DNA from: Coptis chinensis
Lineage: Eukaryota; Streptophyta; Magnoliopsida; Ranunculales; Ranunculaceae
Assembly (NCBI GenBank): GCA_015680905.1
Contig: CM027384.1
Span: forward strand, 80,385,501-80,449,500
Length of the DNA: 64,000 nt
Reading direction: 5' to 3'
Shown here: in pieces, positions 60,037 through 64,000 of the stretch
Layout: every line of letters starts with the position of its first letter
How positions within the stretch are numbered: position 1 is the stretch's first letter
Program-made: the position numbers and the translations under genes
Notes under the pieces: model-generated
What the model saw: the letters and a program-made list of their open reading frames with translations, nothing else
Database searches by the model: none
Told to the model about the DNA's origin: nothing

Positions 60037-61185
60037 ATGGAAAAACTACATAAGGAGGTGGTTGGCGTGAAGTTAGATTTATGTGCAATGAAATCGTATC
60101 TTGATGAGAGTTTTAAAGGTTTAGAGTCCCATGTCAACCAAATTGGGGATAGAGTTAAGTTGGAAATATCAGCAAAGAAATGGGAGAATGATCCTGAGAT
60201 GAGATGTTTCGAAGCAGCTTTAATGGAACTAGAGAATACTCCAGTGCCAATTATTAGATATAAAGATGCTTCACCTATCACTCCTGAGCTGATGAAGGAG
60301 ACAATGAAAGCAAAACGGAAGGTAAATTCATTCTAAGAATTTTATGATTAAGTAGAAACTATATTAATGAAAAGAAAAATAGTTGCATAGTGAGATGTTG
60401 TTATACCTTTGAAACGGTGTGTGCTAGAGATTCTTTAGACAATACCCCCATAGTAACAACGAAAAAGGTGCATTCACATAATACTCATTTTACTTGTTAC
60501 AAGCACGAAGATAACTATTTGTTATTGTTTTAGGTTGGGTTTGGTAAGGATATGGGTGATTGCTCCTTCTATCGTTATTTGGACTACTTCCCAGACGTTC
60601 TACAACCTTTAATTTTGGATATTGAAGATCCAAAGGGTGACGACAACTGTAGATTTAGGGCCTTGGCCATGGCATTGAGGTATGGCGAGGAGGGCTGGGT
60701 CCAAGTACGAGTTAATCTGATTTCAGAGTTGCACGCAAGTAAGGAAGAATACATACGGATGTTCGGTTATGAAAATGTGACTCGTTTTGACTTGTGAGAG
60801 AAGTCTATTACACTTTAAGGGTGATGCTCCTGAAGAGAAATGGATGTTGCTACCTGAACATGGGTATCTTGCAGTATCAAAGTATAACGTTGCGATTGTG
60901 TATTTTTCAATGGCAGGTTGTCACACTTTTCTGCCGTTAAAGTCAGCATTCAATGAGAATGACTATAAAGTCATTGGTATTGGGTGTGTTCCAAACCACT
61001 TTTTAAAGTTGAATTTGGAAGCAAATTGTCCAATGCCAAAGATCGCGACGTTTTGGGAAAAACATCATCGTGAAATCGCAGATGAGTGGAAATCATATTT
61101 CATGTCTCACTTTGATGCATTTCCACTTGTCTCTTGCAGAGATGATCATTTGGGCGACCATGTGATTCTGAGTGATTCAGACTGA
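60037..61185 (+). pseudogene. OTU-type cysteine protease, MULE-associated kind, one frameshift
   Basis: Exon 1 begins after an acceptor at 60030; the first ATG is 60037 and it runs to 60321. It encodes a helical region (HKEVVGVKLDLCAMKSYLDE ... TPELMKETMKAKRK). Intron 60322-60533 is GT-AG, phase 0. Exon 2 carries the OTU domain: LDYFPDVLQPLILDIEDPKG, then the catalytic motif GDDNCRFRALAMALRYGEEG (Asp and Cys present), and later FLPLKSA, VIGIGCVPNHFLKLNL (catalytic His) and HREIADEWKSYFM, ending at 61185. Between about 60780 and 60797 the frame moves by one base; upstream it closes at 60797, downstream it is open for 130 codons. OTU proteins of this sort (LDYFP...GEEGW) are common in plant genomes and often linked with Mutator-like elements. 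All three catalytic residues survive, so loss of function may be recent, or the shift may be a sequencing error. Confidence 0.8.
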
Positions 61186-62370
61186 CTTGGTAGGAGGCTC
61201 CTACATTGTGCAATATTTAAAATTTTCTTTTTTCATTCTACTTTTTGCGCATCCAACTTTATGACTTCTTTACACTTATTTTGAACTAATATGGTTTTTG
61301 TGTAAACCTACAGGAAGACATTTCATATATTATTTAGGTGCCATCTCGTAGGAAGGATGGTTCGTCATCCCAGCGACGTGACAAACATTCTCTTATTGAT
61401 ATTTTCAGTTAATATTAAGAAAATATTTTTCATTATTGAGTAGAAGTGTATGCTTTTGTTTTCTGGATTAGACTATTGACAAACATTATCTTGTTGATGT
61501 TGTCAGTTAGTGCAACAACATTGAATTTCTATCTGGTTGTTATTGTGATGTACTTAAGTTAAAATTTTATTATTTCTTATGCCTAAGTTGATATCTTATC
61601 AAGTTCTAAATTGATGGTGGTCAAATAATGGTATTTGATACGAGTGAAGGATATGGTATGGATGTACAGTGCTAGTGCTCCAAGTTTGCCATAACTGTGT
61701 TTTACATTGGGTGCAGATAAGTTTCTTTCTTTATTCATTTTTGTGTTTCCATTGCTATTCTGCGGCAAGTGTTTTCCTTCAACTCAATTTGGTCATTTAA
61801 ATGATTTCTTGTTGCATATGCTTTTGATTTAGTCGGGTCTTTGTATATGGTTCTGCCGATGTTACTTTGTAGTCTTGTATTGTAGAATCACTAATATTGT
61901 TTAATATTTGCATGTGTGTATATAGAATCGGATTAGAGCTTTCTATGAGAATTTTCTCAAGTGGGGAAAACTAATGTATGAGATATATAGGGGCTTGGCA
62001 AAGAAGTTTTTCGAGAATTCAGTATCTGGGATTCTAGCTGTTTTCTTCATTATCAGTTAAGAATGATACTCAGGGCAAGAAATAACAAAATGGGCTGTAA
62101 TAGTTCCAGGGTAGAGGTGAAATGAGACTTGTCTATTTTCATAGCCTTAATGCTTAACATGTGGATGCCTTGTTCAGTCTCAAGCAACCCACGCGAGGTT
62201 ATTCAGCATTGAGGCTATCTTGTCTGCCTTGGTTGTTCTTTTTAATTTGAGATTGTAATGAATTTTGACATTATCTTTGTGTTAGGATGCATTCTTTATG
62301 CATAGCACTTTTTTAAGGATATGGCTTGTATTCTACATTTCTACCCCTTTAGATAAGTTCAACCATATGC
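61186..62370. other. Gene-free interval
   Basis: The OTU 3' UTR and spacer. ACAAACATT-CTTATTGAT-style phrases occur twice (about 61381 and 61480). No exon recognised. Confidence 0.45.
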
Positions 62371-62691
62371 TTCGGTCAAGAGGTGGGATATGATGTTGTG
62401 GCAGACCTGAGGAAAAAGATGAAAGGAAGAGGTTTGAGGAAGCTACCAGGGTGCAGTTGGATTACCATTAGCAATGAAACCCATTCTTTCCGTGTTGCAA
62501 ATAAAACACACCCTTGTTCTCCTGTGATTTATCGGATGTTAGATGACCTCATAGTAACGATGAAGGGTTCTACCAATGTTCCTTATTTTGACGGTTTTTG
62601 TGAATCTGTTTGGTTGGCTCGAGAAAGGACTGATTATGAAGAAGCCGAGATGGAATGCTATCTCGAGCTATGGGTAAATTTAGATAGTTAG
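62371..62691 (+). pseudogene. PPR protein C-terminal (E motif) fragment
   Basis: The frame reads VADLRKKMKGRGLRKLPGCS, WITISNETHSF, then THPCSPVIYRMLDDL, the E/E+ tail of PLS-class pentatricopeptide repeat proteins (organelle RNA editing or processing). Only about 70 residues match. No PPR repeats precede it and no ATG starts it; the sequence upstream is unrelated in frame. The frame continues to a stop at 62691 without a DYW domain. A truncated duplicate rather than a working gene. Confidence 0.75.
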
Positions 62692-64000
62692 TTACTCTCA
62701 CGAACTGTAAACTATTTTTTATGTGATTCGCCCGATGGTTTCTTTTTATCACATCTCTTTGAACTATCAAAACATTCGATCACGCATAATAGAAGTGGTT
62801 ATGTTAACAAACTATCAAGCGGGATCTTATGCCGAGTTGCAGTGTCCTTCAATAGATGATGGCTAATATCAGAAGTGCTAACGGATTCATTGACAACCAA
62901 AAAGATTCATGTTGATTGAGTTTTGGCTAAAAGCTTTTCGCGCAATTCTCAGCTACTTGATGAGGCGAATTTTAGTGCTGATGCATGTGAAGCAAGAGAT
63001 GTCATAATGTAGAGGTCCTCCACTTCTCAACGGTAGCCAAAAGTTGGATATCCTTATCTGTTCTAGGTTTGTGAGGGAAGTTATATACATGATATTTGGC
63101 ATGCCATACTAGTTGGGATCTCATCCGTCGGTGCATCTTTGTGATTGTAAATTGGGATATTCTTTTCTTTTTCTTCTTCTTGGCAATTTTTTGTAGTTTG
63201 TAAAACTTTCTTGTATAAATGATTAAGTTCAAAGAAAAAAGGAGAGATGCATTTGCTGCATTATGAACTAGAGCCTAGTTCAATGACTAATAAGTAAGTC
63301 GATTTCACTAGCTCAACAAGGATTAAGCAAAAGATTTCTGGACACCACATCCCATCCCATGCAGTGCTCTGTAGTCGTGTTCCATACTTTTGGGCTCAAA
63401 GGAATCCCTTTGACAAAAATAGATGCATGGGTGATGTTACCTGTTTTCCCAACTAGCATTCAGCTCTAAGTAATACAAATAATACACCCACTTCAATCTA
63501 CCCACTTCAATCTACTACACTATCCGTTTCTTTTAAAGCCTATTCAAATAGCAACTTATTTAGAAATCTTATATAGCTCCAGTGGCAAACCAACAGAAAC
63601 ACTCCAGACCTTCTTATAAGTAATTCAAACTACATACTAAGATACACCCAAAGCAAGATGAGCATCTCATGTTGTAGCAGACACCACAGGCCAAATGTAG
63701 CCTCACAAATCCACTGAACAATCTGAAACTGCTATGAGAGAGGTCTGTTCTTCAATTTTCCTAATTTCCAGGAAGAAGAACTAACAAGCAGGTGTAAGGA
63801 ATAATGTAGCATATGCACCACGTATGGAAGTAATCTAATCAAGGAACAAAGCAGTGAGGTTGAAGTGAAGTCTAAGAAAAACACACCACCAGATAATAGA
63901 CAAGGTCATCCAGTGGCTTGCAGTACATAATAGTATAATACACAGAGCAAGATCAAAGCTTTCGATGGAGGGTGATCAATAACAAAAGTAATGAATTAAC
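62692..64000. other. Gene-free interval to window end
   Basis: No exon or element end recognised. The 76-residue minus frame at 63002-63232 overlaps a T/C-rich tract and is unsupported. Confidence 0.4.

Overview
The window is nuclear DNA of a flowering plant, very probably a eudicot. It is AT-rich and intron-bearing, with plant gene families (an AMT2/AMT3-type ammonium transporter, FAR1-related, plastid chaperonin, PEP carboxylase, dsRNA-binding and PPR fragments) set among decayed transposons. I cannot name the species. Only one protein-coding gene looks fully intact, the ammonium transporter on the minus strand at 14.8-17.4 kb. A dsRNA-binding protein gene at 57.5-58.6 kb is nearly so.

Layout. 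0-3.4 kb: a degenerate 55-bp minisatellite in two blocks. 3.43-12.31 kb: a coding-less Ty3/gypsy-type LTR element on the minus strand with 3.5-kb LTRs and a GGGGG target duplication; each LTR carries a dense array of WRKY W-box cores. 12.6-14.55 kb: a Helitron 3' end, a small MITE, and a hAT element inserted exactly at the MITE's edge. 14.8-17.4 kb: the AMT gene, with a SINE in its third intron. 17.9-21 kb: a foldback MITE and a small non-autonomous LTR element. 23.25-26.4 kb: a broken FAR1-RELATED (MULE-transposase-derived) gene running into a truncated glutaredoxin-like fragment. 31.8-36.5 kb: SINE-like and short duplicated segments, and an array of AACAATGATTGTT palindromes. 36.7-38.8 kb: a duplicated block split by a second hAT element and joined to two in-frame exons of a plastid Cpn60-beta gene. 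40.07-41.18 kb: the 3' exons of an unrecognised gene. 41.77 kb: a second Helitron 3' end. 43.0-44.3 kb: an exon-bearing PEP carboxylase pseudogene.

47-57 kb is the most unusual part. The same ~85-bp block, carrying a TATAAAT box and usually an ACGTG core on the minus strand, occurs six times in the same orientation, 0.5-3.1 kb apart, with mostly unrelated sequence behind each copy. This looks like a tandem array of repeated minus-strand promoters or transcription starts, or a repeat family carrying a promoter. One copy (48.7 kb) is followed by a well-formed start exon. The rest of this stretch holds a third Helitron end and a TA-flanked MITE.

57.5-64 kb: the dsRNA-binding protein gene (minus), the second copy of the 36.7-kb block (which preserves the empty site of the hAT insertion), an OTU-type cysteine protease gene of the kind found with MULEs (plus, one apparent frameshift), and the E-motif tail of a PPR gene. 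No rRNA, tRNA, CRISPR or operon structure was seen. Identities are judged by eye from translation; no database search was run.
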